Shown here piece after piece: positions 42,963 to 50,725 of a stretch of DNA of 64,000 bases. Where the stretch lies: contig NZ_CP016808.1 of the NCBI RefSeq assembly GCF_002741035.1, forward strand, positions 1,240,001 through 1,304,000. The letters are read 5' to 3'. Below the pieces are notes generated by a model. That model was not told the origin of the DNA. It made no database searches and worked only from the letters and a program-made list of their open reading frames with translations. Both the position numbers and the translations under genes were made by a program. Each line of letters begins with the position of its first letter. The first letter of the stretch is position 1. The stretch is from Paenibacillus sp. BIHB 4019. Lineage in GTDB: Bacteria; Bacillota; Bacilli; Paenibacillales; Paenibacillaceae.

Positions 42963-43907
42963 CTACCTCCTTAGCTTTCCGACTAGCAGCGAATTAAATA
43001 GAGCAAATATAACAATGATGATCAGCAGCAAATTGGCAATCGCTGAAGAATAGCCAAAAGCATGGTCGGTGAAAGCTGTTTTGTATAAATACATGACAAC
43101 GGTTAGCACCTGATTGTTTGTACCGCCATTAACGGCCGCGACGGCTCCCGACAAATCGGACATGAAGGTAAACGGCTCCGTAAACAGCTGAAGTCCTCCC
43201 GTTGTAGCAATCAGCGTCGAGAACATAATTGTTGGCGTCAGCATTGGAATCGTAATGCGGAAAAACTGCTGTCCCTTGCTGGCCCCATCAATCGTCGCGG
43301 CTTCGTACAAATCCCCTGGGATGCTTTGCAGCCCGGCCAGCTGAATGACCATGTGGAAGCCGAGATAACGCCAAAACACAAGCGCAGCGACAGCAAGCTG
43401 CGTGGCCCATGAATCCCCGGCCCAATCTAATCGATCCAAGCCGAGCAGCGTCAGCAAATAATTGAACAAGCCGTATTTCACCCCAAATACATTGGCAAAA
43501 ATCAAGCTCACCGCTACGAGCGAGGTAATATTCGGCAAAAAGATAAAAAAGCGAAACACGCCTTTCCCTTTAATAAATGCCTGATTAAGCAACACCGCCA
43601 GCAATATCGCAAACAAAATTTGAAAGGGCACGGATTCAAACCAAATTAAAAACGTGTTGCCAATCGATTTCCAAAACAAGGGGTCATCCGTTAACAGCAG
43701 CCGATAATTCCGCAGCCCGACAAACGTCCGGTCCCCTAGCATATCCCATTTAAACAAGGAAATATAAATGGTATACAGCATCGGATAAAAGCCAAAAACC
43801 ATGAAGATTGCAAAGAACGGCAGCGTGTACAAATAACCGGAAATATGGTCGCTGATACGTTGATTAAATCGGCGGGCGGCTTGCCCGCCTCTCCTCTTCC
43901 TCTCCAC
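42963..43907 (-). CDS. Carbohydrate ABC importer permease, MalF type
   Basis: A 314-residue CUT1 permease with six hydrophobic segments after a basic lead (RKRRGGQAARRFNQR). Family segments LFKWDMLGDRTFVGLRNY (about 55) and the EAA-loop EAATIDGASKGQQFFRITIP (about 205-224). It follows the binding protein after 218 bp that contain the 14-bp tandem repeat. ATG at 43907 with GGAGG about 8 nt upstream. Confidence 0.94.
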   Translation of the reverse strand: MERKRRGGQAARRFNQRISDHISGYLYTLPFFAIFMVFGFYPMLYTIYISLFKWDMLGDRTFVGLRNYRLLLTDDPLFWKSIGNTFLIWFESVPFQILFAILLAVLLNQAFIKGKGVFRFFIFLPNITSLVAVSLIFANVFGVKYGLFNYLLTLLGLDRLDWAGDSWATQLAVAALVFWRYLGFHMVIQLAGLQSIPGDLYEAATIDGASKGQQFFRITIPMLTPTIMFSTLIATTGGLQLFTEPFTFMSDLSGAVAAVNGGTNNQVLTVVMYLYKTAFTDHAFGYSSAIANLLLIIIVIFALFNSLLVGKLRR

Positions 43908-43997
43908 TTTCCAGCCTCCTCTCTAGCAGCATTTCATTCATACAGCCTCGAACAGCAAAGGTAGAGTGCAGCCGGAAGGCCGCGCCCTACCTCGTAG

Positions 43998-44109
43998 CTC
44001 TACCCTTTTAGCTCTACTCTCTTTGCTCTACTTTCTTTGTTCTACTCTCTTTGCTCTACTTTCTTTGCTCTACGCTCCTTGCTCTACGCTCGTAATTCTA
44101 GGCTTGCAG
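43998..44109. repeat. 14-bp tandem repeat, about eight units
   Basis: Units start at 43998, 44012, 44026, 44040, 44054, 44068, 44082 and (decayed) 44096. Consensus on the plus strand is CTCTACTCTCTTTG. On the transcribed minus strand it is purine-rich (CAAAGAGAGTAGAG). It sits between the binding-protein and permease genes of one operon. A 14-bp unit cannot encode a repeated peptide in one frame. Confidence 0.9.
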
Positions 44110-44125
44110 CCCAAGCGTCGTTTTC

Positions 44126-45415
44126 CTAGCGAGCCAGCGTTGATTTCACCTTACTGACCAGCTCCGTCCACGTTTGCTCGGGATCAGCGCCCTTCTCCAC
44201 ATTCGGAAGCTGCTGCCCAATTTCATTCGTAATGGTGGACCAATTATTAATCGAATCCATTAATGTCACCTGCTCCGCTGCCTTCGGATAAATCTCGCCT
44301 ACTGGTGCGCCATTGAAAAAATCATCCTTTTTCGCGGTGAACGCTTCATCCTTGTATACACCCGGCGTCGAAGGAAAATTGCCATTGGATTCATAGACCG
44401 AAAGCTGCTGCTCCGGCGCCAAGATCCATTTAATAAACGCATAAGCTTCCTTCGCATGCTTGCTTTGCTTAGGAATAAGCAGGAAGGAGCCGCCCCAGTT
44501 CGCTGAGCCGCCGGGCATCATCGCAATATCCCATTTCCCTTTCGCATTCGGAGCATTTTGCTTCACGAGGCCGAGCATCCATGGTGGCGCAAACATCGTC
44601 GCAAAGTCGCCCGTATCCAGCCCTACCTTCCAGTCATTCGAAAAGTCTGGCTGCTGCGCAGTCAGTCCTGCCTGTGCAAGCTTAGCCGAGAAATCCCATG
44701 CCTCTTTCACAGCCGGATTCATATCCATCGTCAAGTTGCCGTCCTTGTCAAAAAAGGTGAACTCCCCGCCCTGCTGGATTTTAGGCAGAAACGCGCCAAA
44801 GAAGGCGTCGGTCGTCAGCGGCTTGCCCGTTTTCTCCTTAATCGTCATGCCCAGCTTGAAGTAGTCATCCCACGTAGCGACGAGCTTGGATACCTCATCG
44901 CGGTCAGTAGGCAGCCCTGCTTGCTCGAACAGTTCAATGCGATACATCATCGCCATAGGGCCGGAATCGGTCGGTATGCCAAAAATAAAGCTGCCATCCG
45001 CGCTTGTGCCCTGCTTCCAACGGGAATCGAGATAATCCTTTTGCAGCGCATCCGCGCCAAAATCCTTCAGATTGTAGAAATAATCCTCTTTCTTAAACTG
45101 CGGAATATCATCCACCGTCAAAATAACGATATCCGGCGCTCCGCTGCCCGCGGACAGCGCGGTCAATAGATTTTGCTTATGGTTGGCTTCGTCAATTTGC
45201 ACATCCAGCGTAATGTTTTTATTTTCTTCCTGATACTGTTTAATCAGTCCATCTAGTCCGGGACCGTTCGTATTCCAGTAAGTAAGCTTGATTGGCGAGT
45301 TAGCGTTTTCTGAGGTGCCGCTAGTAGATGGGTCATTCGAGGAGCTGCAAGCAGCCAAGGAGCCTGCCAATAATCCGGCGGCCAGCAGCATGGTAAAAGG
45401 TTGCTTCATTCGCAT
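44126..45415 (-). CDS. Sugar-binding lipoprotein of ABC importer
   Basis: A 429-residue family 1 extracellular solute-binding protein. Lipobox LAAC gives Cys 23; the mature part begins with a Ser/Asn/Thr linker and then KLTYWNTNGPGLDGLIKQY, ending with EQTWTELVSKVKSTLA. It delivers an oligosaccharide or monosaccharide to the MalFG-like permeases behind it. ATG at 45415 with GGGGA 7 nt upstream; the frame to 45433 starts from a TTG inside that leader. Sugar unknown. It follows the AraC regulator by 121 bp on the same strand. Confidence 0.94.
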   Translation of the reverse strand: MRMKQPFTMLLAAGLLAGSLAACSSSNDPSTSGTSENANSPIKLTYWNTNGPGLDGLIKQYQEENKNITLDVQIDEANHKQNLLTALSAGSGAPDIVILTVDDIPQFKKEDYFYNLKDFGADALQKDYLDSRWKQGTSADGSFIFGIPTDSGPMAMMYRIELFEQAGLPTDRDEVSKLVATWDDYFKLGMTIKEKTGKPLTTDAFFGAFLPKIQQGGEFTFFDKDGNLTMDMNPAVKEAWDFSAKLAQAGLTAQQPDFSNDWKVGLDTGDFATMFAPPWMLGLVKQNAPNAKGKWDIAMMPGGSANWGGSFLLIPKQSKHAKEAYAFIKWILAPEQQLSVYESNGNFPSTPGVYKDEAFTAKKDDFFNGAPVGEIYPKAAEQVTLMDSINNWSTITNEIGQQLPNVEKGADPEQTWTELVSKVKSTLAR

Positions 45416-45536
45416 CTTTATATCCCCCTGCAATATAATGTAAGCCTTTACAATTTAGTTATACCACTTGCAGGCTAGGCCCGAGAATAAGGGGGATTTA
45501 CGATTTTTTGAACTATTCTACAATCGGGTCATTTTT

Positions 45537-46919
45537 TCAGGTCGAACTGGACCGGATGCGGTAATCATAAGGGCTGACGCCCTCCAGCGATTTAAATAAT
45601 CGGCTGAAATAAGCTTGATCGGAATAGCCGGTGTTATGGCAAATTTGATAGATTTTCAGATTCGTTTCACGCAATAGCGTCTTCGCCCGCTCCATCCGAA
45701 TTTGCGTCAAATGCCGCGTGAAGGATAACCCCGTCTCGGAAGTAAATAGGGCGCTTAAATAATTGGGGGTCACGTCCAGCCGATTAGCCAGCATGCTGAG
45801 AGAAAGCTCTCGATTGGCATATTCATATTGAATGTGCGACATTGCATTTCGAATAATGCGATGCACAAATTCATTCATCGTTCGATTGATCGTTGAATCG
45901 GGCAGGCCACCCTGAAATATTCTCATACTCTGCTCATACATCGCACGAATCGACGCCAAATCTGCAGTGACGCCACCAAGCCCGACTGCTAATTGCACAG
46001 CCAGCTTTTGCTCCAGGCATAATCTGGCCTCCTCTATGTACGGCTCCAATGCGGGCACGGCGATATCTGTCGAGAATAGAACGGCGGTCATACGAGAGGC
46101 TTCCACAATAATGACGCCGATTCCGTAATGGGCCAAAACATCCTCCAGCAAGCTCTTCGCCCAAAAACGGTCCGGCTTCGTCCAAAACTCACGGTCGGGA
46201 CTCGTCAATGTGAACAGTCCAATCCAGCGATGCGGGGGGAATAGCGAGTGGTCTAGCGGCAGCTCCGGCTGCTGTTCATAAAATAAATCCTGCACACGCG
46301 ATTCCAGCGCATTTTGCTCGCGCAGCTTAATAATTTCGAGCGAGGGTCCTCGGCTTTCATCCCTTAGTCCTGACTCAAGCTCAAGGCTATCGCTCCCCTC
46401 CAACCTGTGCTCGATCATCACAATGATCAATTGCAGCACATAAGTCCGCAGCTTCATCCGTTCCAGTTGGCTCATTGCAGCCGAATGGCGGGAGGCTTCG
46501 ATCAATTGGTCAAGAATCGGCCGCAGCCGCTCCGCAACCCTAGAAGCAGCCGCATAAAACAGCTGCGGATCATGAAAAATCGAGTATGCTAGCGAGCGAT
46601 CCTCTATATCCAGGTGCAGGGAAAAGTAGGTGACTCCCTCCTTGTCACTCGTCTGGCTCTCATGCGTATAGCCGGGAGGAATAATGACCAGATCACCAGG
46701 AAATTGCTCATAAGGAATGCCATTAATGATCATTTTCTGAAAACCCTCAATGACCAGATTAATTTCCAGCAGCGGGTGGTCATGCTCCGGGTAAGACCAG
46801 CCCTGCTCTGCACTGCGCCAGTGTGTGCCATAAAGCTGGAAGCTGAACCTGAAATCCGGCAGCGCAAACTCCTCCAGACATTTGTCCTTCCCGCGGCCGG
46901 GAATAAACAATAACGCCAT
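45537..46919 (-). CDS. AraC-family regulator of the sugar importer
   Basis: A 460-residue regulator. N-terminal cupin-like domain (about 25-115: YPEHDHPLLEINLVIEGF, PGDLVIIPPGYTHE), a middle alpha/beta region of about 180 residues (about 190-345) resembling the degenerate linker domains of YesN-like regulators, and a C-terminal AraC domain (about 360-457) with LSMLANRLDVTPNYLSALF and FKSLEGVSPYDYR. ATG at 46919, AGGAGGG 7 nt upstream. It precedes the binding protein and permease genes in the same orientation and so probably controls them, a common Paenibacillus arrangement. Confidence 0.92.
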   Translation of the reverse strand: MALLFIPGRGKDKCLEEFALPDFRFSFQLYGTHWRSAEQGWSYPEHDHPLLEINLVIEGFQKMIINGIPYEQFPGDLVIIPPGYTHESQTSDKEGVTYFSLHLDIEDRSLAYSIFHDPQLFYAAASRVAERLRPILDQLIEASRHSAAMSQLERMKLRTYVLQLIIVMIEHRLEGSDSLELESGLRDESRGPSLEIIKLREQNALESRVQDLFYEQQPELPLDHSLFPPHRWIGLFTLTSPDREFWTKPDRFWAKSLLEDVLAHYGIGVIIVEASRMTAVLFSTDIAVPALEPYIEEARLCLEQKLAVQLAVGLGGVTADLASIRAMYEQSMRIFQGGLPDSTINRTMNEFVHRIIRNAMSHIQYEYANRELSLSMLANRLDVTPNYLSALFTSETGLSFTRHLTQIRMERAKTLLRETNLKIYQICHNTGYSDQAYFSRLFKSLEGVSPYDYRIRSSST

Positions 46920-46969
46920 ACGCCGTCCCTCCTAGCAATATCCATCATCATTTTATTGTGGCATATGCC

Positions 46970-47007
46970 TTAAAAAAATAAAAGCGGCCGCATTATAGCA
47001 GCCGCTT
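46970..47007 (-). terminator. Terminator of the SDR gene
   Basis: AAGCGGC (46982-46988) pairs with GCCGCTT (47001-47007). Read on the minus strand, TTTATTTTTTT follows. Confidence 0.8.
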
Positions 47008-47012
47008 CCCTA

Positions 47013-47816
47013 TTATTTCCCTAAAAATCCGCCTTCGGATTTAATAATCTGTCCCGTAATCCACTGCGCATCGTCGCTGGCCAGAAAACAGATCGCTTTC
47101 GCCGCATCCTCAGGCAGACCGATACGTCCCATCGGGAACAATGGCAGGAGGCGGGCTTTCAGCTCATCATCCATCCAACCCGAATCGGTCGGCCCTGGAT
47201 CAAATCCATTGACCGTTATTTGCAGCGGAGCAAGTCCCACAGCAAGCGGCTCGATGAGAGCGATTAAAGCGCCTTTCGTAGCCGTATAGGCAAGGTTGTC
47301 CGCATCCGGTCCTTTGGAAACCATAAATATAATTCTTCCGTTCGTCCCTGCTGGCTGGTTTTGCTCATAACGCTTCGCAAACTCAGTGCTGAGCAGCATC
47401 GTTGTCCGGTTGTTCACCACATAATGCTGCTCCAGCAGCTCTAGATTCAGCGTCCGAAAATTTGCCTGAACATAATAGGCCGCATTATTAATTAAAATCG
47501 AGGGGCTGCCCAGTGTCCGCTCCACCTCATCCATAATAAGTGATGGCATATCCGGATTGGAAAAATCAGCCTCCATATGGCTTGCCCTTACACCTAAACG
47601 TTCCAATTCGCCGCGCAACTGCTCCGGCCAAGCTTGCTCGAGGCCATTGCCTTCCACTTCATCAAACGCTTGCCAATGCGTAAAAAAGATATCGGTCCCG
47701 CTGCCCGCGAGCGCGCGGCAGATTGCTGTTCCAATGCCCGTGGAGCGGCTTGCGCCAGTCACGATGGCAATTTTATTTTTCATCGAAGCTTTCATAGAAG
47801 CATTCATAAAAGTCAT
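47013..47816 (-). CDS. Short-chain dehydrogenase/reductase (SDR)
   Basis: A 267-residue classical SDR. NAD(P) motif TGASRSTGIG (about 24; an insertion relative to TGxxxGIG), NNAAYY (about 118), the catalytic Ser in FMVSKG and YxxxK in AYTATKGAL (about 180), and a closing GQIIKSEGGFLGK. It is typical of 3-oxoacyl-reductase-like enzymes of unknown substrate. The ATG at 47816 has TGGAGGA 7-8 nt upstream; the frame to 47831 lacks a site. The N-terminus is a Met-rich repeat (MNASMKASMKNK). It has a long, structured 5' leader with its own promoter. Confidence 0.92.
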   Translation of the reverse strand: MTFMNASMKASMKNKIAIVTGASRSTGIGTAICRALAGSGTDIFFTHWQAFDEVEGNGLEQAWPEQLRGELERLGVRASHMEADFSNPDMPSLIMDEVERTLGSPSILINNAAYYVQANFRTLNLELLEQHYVVNNRTTMLLSTEFAKRYEQNQPAGTNGRIIFMVSKGPDADNLAYTATKGALIALIEPLAVGLAPLQITVNGFDPGPTDSGWMDDELKARLLPLFPMGRIGLPEDAAKAICFLASDDAQWITGQIIKSEGGFLGK

Positions 47817-47841
47817 ATGCAATTCCTCCATTCATTTTGGA

Positions 47842-48070
47842 GGATAAGAAGACAACAGGCATTCACCCGAGATGCTGCTCTGCCCCATAACAAACAACGG
47901 CTGCCTATAGGCAGCCGCTGACAGGGGGATATGAAAACCCCAGCCCTGCTTATCCTGTAAGGTTTGCGAAAGGAACGCCAAATACAATAGTAAGCATTCT
48001 ATTCTGCTGCTAACCTCTACAGGAACATCCACATGGCGGGTTCAAGTCTCCTTTTTTGTGCATCTCTATT
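47842..48070 (-). ncRNA. Possible structured 5' leader of the SDR gene
   Basis: About 230 nt between promoter and SDR start fold well on the minus strand: CCTGTAGAGGTT (complement of 48012-48023) with AACCTTACAGG (complement of 47954-47964) closes a domain that holds AATAG/CTATT and GCG/CGC hairpins. Next come a CAGGG...CCCTG-type stem and a perfect CGGCTGCC-TATA-GGCAGCCG hairpin (47898-47917) followed by TTGTTTGTTA, terminator-like. It matches no riboswitch I can name; a 66-codon frame (47832-48032) overlaps it and is poorly supported. Confidence 0.35.
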
Positions 48071-48074
48071 CTGG

Positions 48075-48103
48075 ATCATAGCACGGAGTGCAATTTTTTA
48101 CAA
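48075..48103 (-). promoter_or_regulatory. Candidate promoter of the SDR leader
   Basis: On the minus strand TTGTAA (complement of 48098-48103), a 17-bp spacer and TATGAT (complement of 48075-48080). Confidence 0.5.
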
Positions 48104-48328
48104 ATCGTAAGAATATAAATATACGAACCTCTAATTCCTTTTAAACAAGTATAGAAAGTATTGAAAACCTGATAAATTACAATACTGCATAATACAATCT
48201 ATTACATCCTTATTCGACTTATATCGCCAAAATATTTGGTTTAAATTCTCTCTAATTGTTGATGATGGAATCATTAAGTGATACTATAGAACTAAATAAA
48301 AAAGATTTTGAGGGGGATCAATTGGAAA
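48104..48328. other. AT-rich intergenic region
   Basis: About 225 bp of strongly AT-rich DNA between the divergent SDR leader and the next gene. No gene and no clear promoter pair was seen. Confidence 0.3.
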
Positions 48329-49117
48329 TTGAATGAGAAAAAAAAGCCAGGCTGCTTGAAGATTATCCTTATCGTTTTTGGCGTGTTCCTAGCACTAAGC
48401 ATTATTATTTCAATTTTAGGAAAATCAGATGACGACTCTAGCGAACCTACTTCTGCGTCGCCGACCAAGGAAACAACAAAGAAAGCTTCACAAGGCTCAG
48501 AAGAATTGTTTGCTACTGCTAAGAAGCAATTTGAAGAGGGCAGCTACCTTGATGCTTCTGCTACAATTGAAAAAGCAATAAAAGCTGAGAGTAAAGACGA
48601 ATATACTAAATTGCAAACAGAAATTGCTGCGAAAATCAAAGAACGCAAAACAAAGCTTGAAGCCGGCTTTGAAATTAAGGAAGATAAGGTTGAGAACATC
48701 ACTTTTATCTCCCCATCAGAAGGAATTACAAAAGGATTAGTCTTTTATCCTTACATTGGTGTTAAAGATTCCAAAAAATATATGTTGTTACGAGTAGGAT
48801 TCCAAGAGGATACATCAAAAGCTTTGTTCGTATTTACTAGCATTAAAGTACGCGCAGGAGATAAATTAGAGGAATTATCCTTTAGTCCTTTGAATAAATC
48901 TAGCGATGTTGATTTACTTGGTGCTGGCATGACGGAAATTGTTGATATTAAAGTTAACAAAACGATTCAAAGCTTGCTTGACAGCCAAATTCCAAGCACC
49001 GAAGAAGTTATTGTAAGGTTTGAGGATATTTCCAACAAATCAACCGACTATACATTAACGAAAGAACAAAAACAAACAATTGCTGACATTCTAGAGTATT
49101 ACAATTACTTGGATTAA
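48329..49117 (+). CDS. Membrane-anchored hypothetical protein
   Basis: A 262-residue protein with one N-terminal membrane segment (KIILIVFGVFLALSIIISIL, about 10-30) after a Lys-rich lead, so the rest lies outside or is loosely lipid-tied. A Ser/Thr/Lys linker precedes a helical hairpin with TPR-like looks (ELFATAKKQFEEGSYLDAS, about 60-110) and a C-terminal beta-rich part (about 125-260). I do not recognise a named family. The TTG at 48329 is chosen; GAGGGGG is about 12 nt upstream, and the longer frame from 48308 starts inside that site. Its base composition is more AT-rich than that of the neighbours, which may point to acquisition. Confidence 0.7.
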   Translation: MNEKKKPGCLKIILIVFGVFLALSIIISILGKSDDDSSEPTSASPTKETTKKASQGSEELFATAKKQFEEGSYLDASATIEKAIKAESKDEYTKLQTEIAAKIKERKTKLEAGFEIKEDKVENITFISPSEGITKGLVFYPYIGVKDSKKYMLLRVGFQEDTSKALFVFTSIKVRAGDKLEELSFSPLNKSSDVDLLGAGMTEIVDIKVNKTIQSLLDSQIPSTEEVIVRFEDISNKSTDYTLTKEQKQTIADILEYYNYLD

Positions 49118-49132
49118 ACCATAAGATTACTT

Positions 49133-49176
49133 AAAAGCCCCTCTTATCTTTTATAAAAGAAAAGAGGGGCTTTTTG
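49133..49176. terminator. Terminator between hypothetical gene and adenylyltransferase
   Basis: AAAAGCCCCTCTT (49133-49145) pairs with AAGAGGGGCTTTT (49162-49174); T-runs occur on both sides. Confidence 0.9.
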
Positions 49177-49222
49177 TATACTATTATTACTTTACCAGGC
49201 ATGAAGCAGTGTAACCCGTGGA

Positions 49223-50080
49223 CTAATTGTCTTTCTCCACTTGCCTCGCTTGCAGCCACATTTTGATATTAGCATACAAGCTGTGCGGGTAGTCATAATG
49301 ATAAACTTGAGCAGTCTCTAAGGAAAGGCGGTTGAATAATTCAAAAGAAACATTCAAAGCTTTCCAGCTAGCAAGCTGATCAAAGCCTCCGAACGATTGC
49401 TTTAAGTCCGCTATCACCTCAGCATCTGCCCAGTCTCTGATGAATTTCCCAGCATGCCAAGTATCATAGTTTTGTCCATGAATGGCCTTGGCATGCCACT
49501 CCATCATTTGCAGCAGCAGCTGTTTGCAATCGTGATCCCTTTCGCCCGCGACCCACAATTCACCGCGCAATATTTGCTTCGCCACATACAGGCAGGCAAA
49601 CCCATATTGCCTAGCAACCTGCTGGAAGGCAGCTTCCGTAATCGGTGGCGGCAGGTCAGGGCCAGCTGTTTCGGGAATCAATTTGTCGCCTTCGCCCGTC
49701 TTGTCCAGCAGCAGCTTCACCCCGCGCTTAAAGCCCTGCGGCACTTGTCCAACAGCAGCCAAACGTTCCAGTTCAGCAATAGGACAAAACAGGAAATCCA
49801 CCTGCAGCCCCCCGCCAAAAAGCACTAATTTCTCAGGATCTTCTCCTGCCGTCCGGTACATGAAGCTCGTCCAGACTTCCCCAATATTGTTCAGCCAATC
49901 ATTATGTTCAAAATAGTAATTTGGATTGGTCGAATAGATGACGATGTCCAGATCGGAAAATTCATCAAACGGTTTATCCGTTCTTGCTCGCGATCCCATC
50001 AAATATATCGTCTGTATTTCATCGTTTTCTCTGGCCCAGCTTACAATTCGCTGCTGCAGCATTTCGTATAAATCCGCCAT
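49223..50080 (-). CDS. Aminoglycoside 6-adenylyltransferase-like nucleotidyltransferase
   Basis: A 285-residue member of the streptomycin (ANT(6)/AadK) adenylyltransferase family. The nucleotidyltransferase signature is GSRARTDKPFDEFSDLDIVI (GSR plus the DxD metal pair, about 29-48), with a third Asp in LQVDFLFCP (about 94), then the helical C-terminal domain (QLLLQMMEWHAK, about 190). Relatives modify streptomycin; chromosomal AadK-type copies in Bacillus and Paenibacillus often give weak or no resistance. ATG at 50080 with GGAGGAGAG 3-6 nt upstream. The GNAT gene lies 27 bp upstream on the same strand. Confidence 0.88.
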   Translation of the reverse strand: MADLYEMLQQRIVSWARENDEIQTIYLMGSRARTDKPFDEFSDLDIVIYSTNPNYYFEHNDWLNNIGEVWTSFMYRTAGEDPEKLVLFGGGLQVDFLFCPIAELERLAAVGQVPQGFKRGVKLLLDKTGEGDKLIPETAGPDLPPPITEAAFQQVARQYGFACLYVAKQILRGELWVAGERDHDCKQLLLQMMEWHAKAIHGQNYDTWHAGKFIRDWADAEVIADLKQSFGGFDQLASWKALNVSFELFNRLSLETAQVYHYDYPHSLYANIKMWLQARQVEKDN

Positions 50081-50107
50081 TTTCTCTCCTCCACTATTTT
50101 CGGGCGT

Positions 50108-50527
50108 CTAAAGCTCCTTTTTCAAATAATAATGCTGATGGCCCCCGGCATTGTCTATTGTGCCATACACCTCATAACCATGCTTCTTGTAAAAATCCAG
50201 CGCCTGAAAGCTTAATGTGTCCAGCTTAATGAAATCGCATTTTTTCGCTTTGGCAAGCTCCTCTGCTTCTTCCAAGAGCTTCGACCCATAGCCTAATTTC
50301 CGCAGCGGCTCATCGACATACAAAATATGCACCTCCAGCCAGTTCCAGCACACTTCGCCCAGAAGCCCGCCATATACGGCCCCATCCTCCTTTTTTAAAA
50401 TCAGATTAATCTCTTGGTATCTGTCGCTTAACTCTTTCGGAAAATGCTCCCTATTAAAGGCGATTAGTTTATTTAGCACAGCTTTCTTATCGGCCGAATT
50501 TGATTCGTTTATGATCTGAAGCTCCAT
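50108..50527 (-). CDS. GNAT-family N-acetyltransferase
   Basis: A 139-residue acetyltransferase. The CoA loop is in VDEPLRKLGYGSKLL (RKxGYG, about 75-88) after LEVHILYV; the closing beta5-alpha4 part is IKLDTLSFQALDFYKKHGYE (about 100-119), all in place. Substrate unknown; the neighbour is an aminoglycoside-modifying type enzyme, so drug or metabolite modification is one option. ATG at 50527; upstream GGGTGT only weakly resembles a ribosome site. Confidence 0.85.
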   Translation of the reverse strand: MELQIINESNSADKKAVLNKLIAFNREHFPKELSDRYQEINLILKKEDGAVYGGLLGEVCWNWLEVHILYVDEPLRKLGYGSKLLEEAEELAKAKKCDFIKLDTLSFQALDFYKKHGYEVYGTIDNAGGHQHYYLKKEL

Positions 50528-50672
50528 GTCACACCCCTGCTTTCTACCAGTTAATTCCTATCCTGTTCTTGTATTATCTACCGCAAACGGGGAAAAAGCT
50601 ATACACAAATAGAGCGCGGTTTACTGGGAAGCTTAAATTTCACCCCATTAAAAACGCGAGCCAAATGAACAG

Positions 50673-50710
50673 CAGCCTAGCCCAAGCATCGGTATGCTTG
50701 GGCTAGGCTG
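50673..50710. repeat. Perfect 17-bp inverted repeat
   Basis: CAGCCTAGCCCAAGCAT (50673-50689), loop CGGT, then its exact complement to 50710. It lies 15 bp after the Gfo/Idh gene's stop on the minus strand. No T-run follows on either strand, so it is an atypical terminator or a 3'-end stabiliser. Confidence 0.8.
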
Positions 50711-50725
50711 TGTGCAAAGTGAGCG

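Noticed and set aside
43998..44109. Possible CRISPR-like array
   Set aside because: Units are 14 bp head to tail with no spacers.
47832..48032. 66-codon frame in the SDR leader
   Set aside because: The ribosome site is too distant, and the sequence is better explained as hairpins; a translated leader cannot be ruled out.
48025..48050. GGCGGGTTCAAGTCTCC followed by T-run, resembling the T-arm and 3' end of a tRNA or tmRNA
   Set aside because: No acceptor stem, anticodon arm or D-arm could be paired upstream, and the tmRNA hallmarks are absent.
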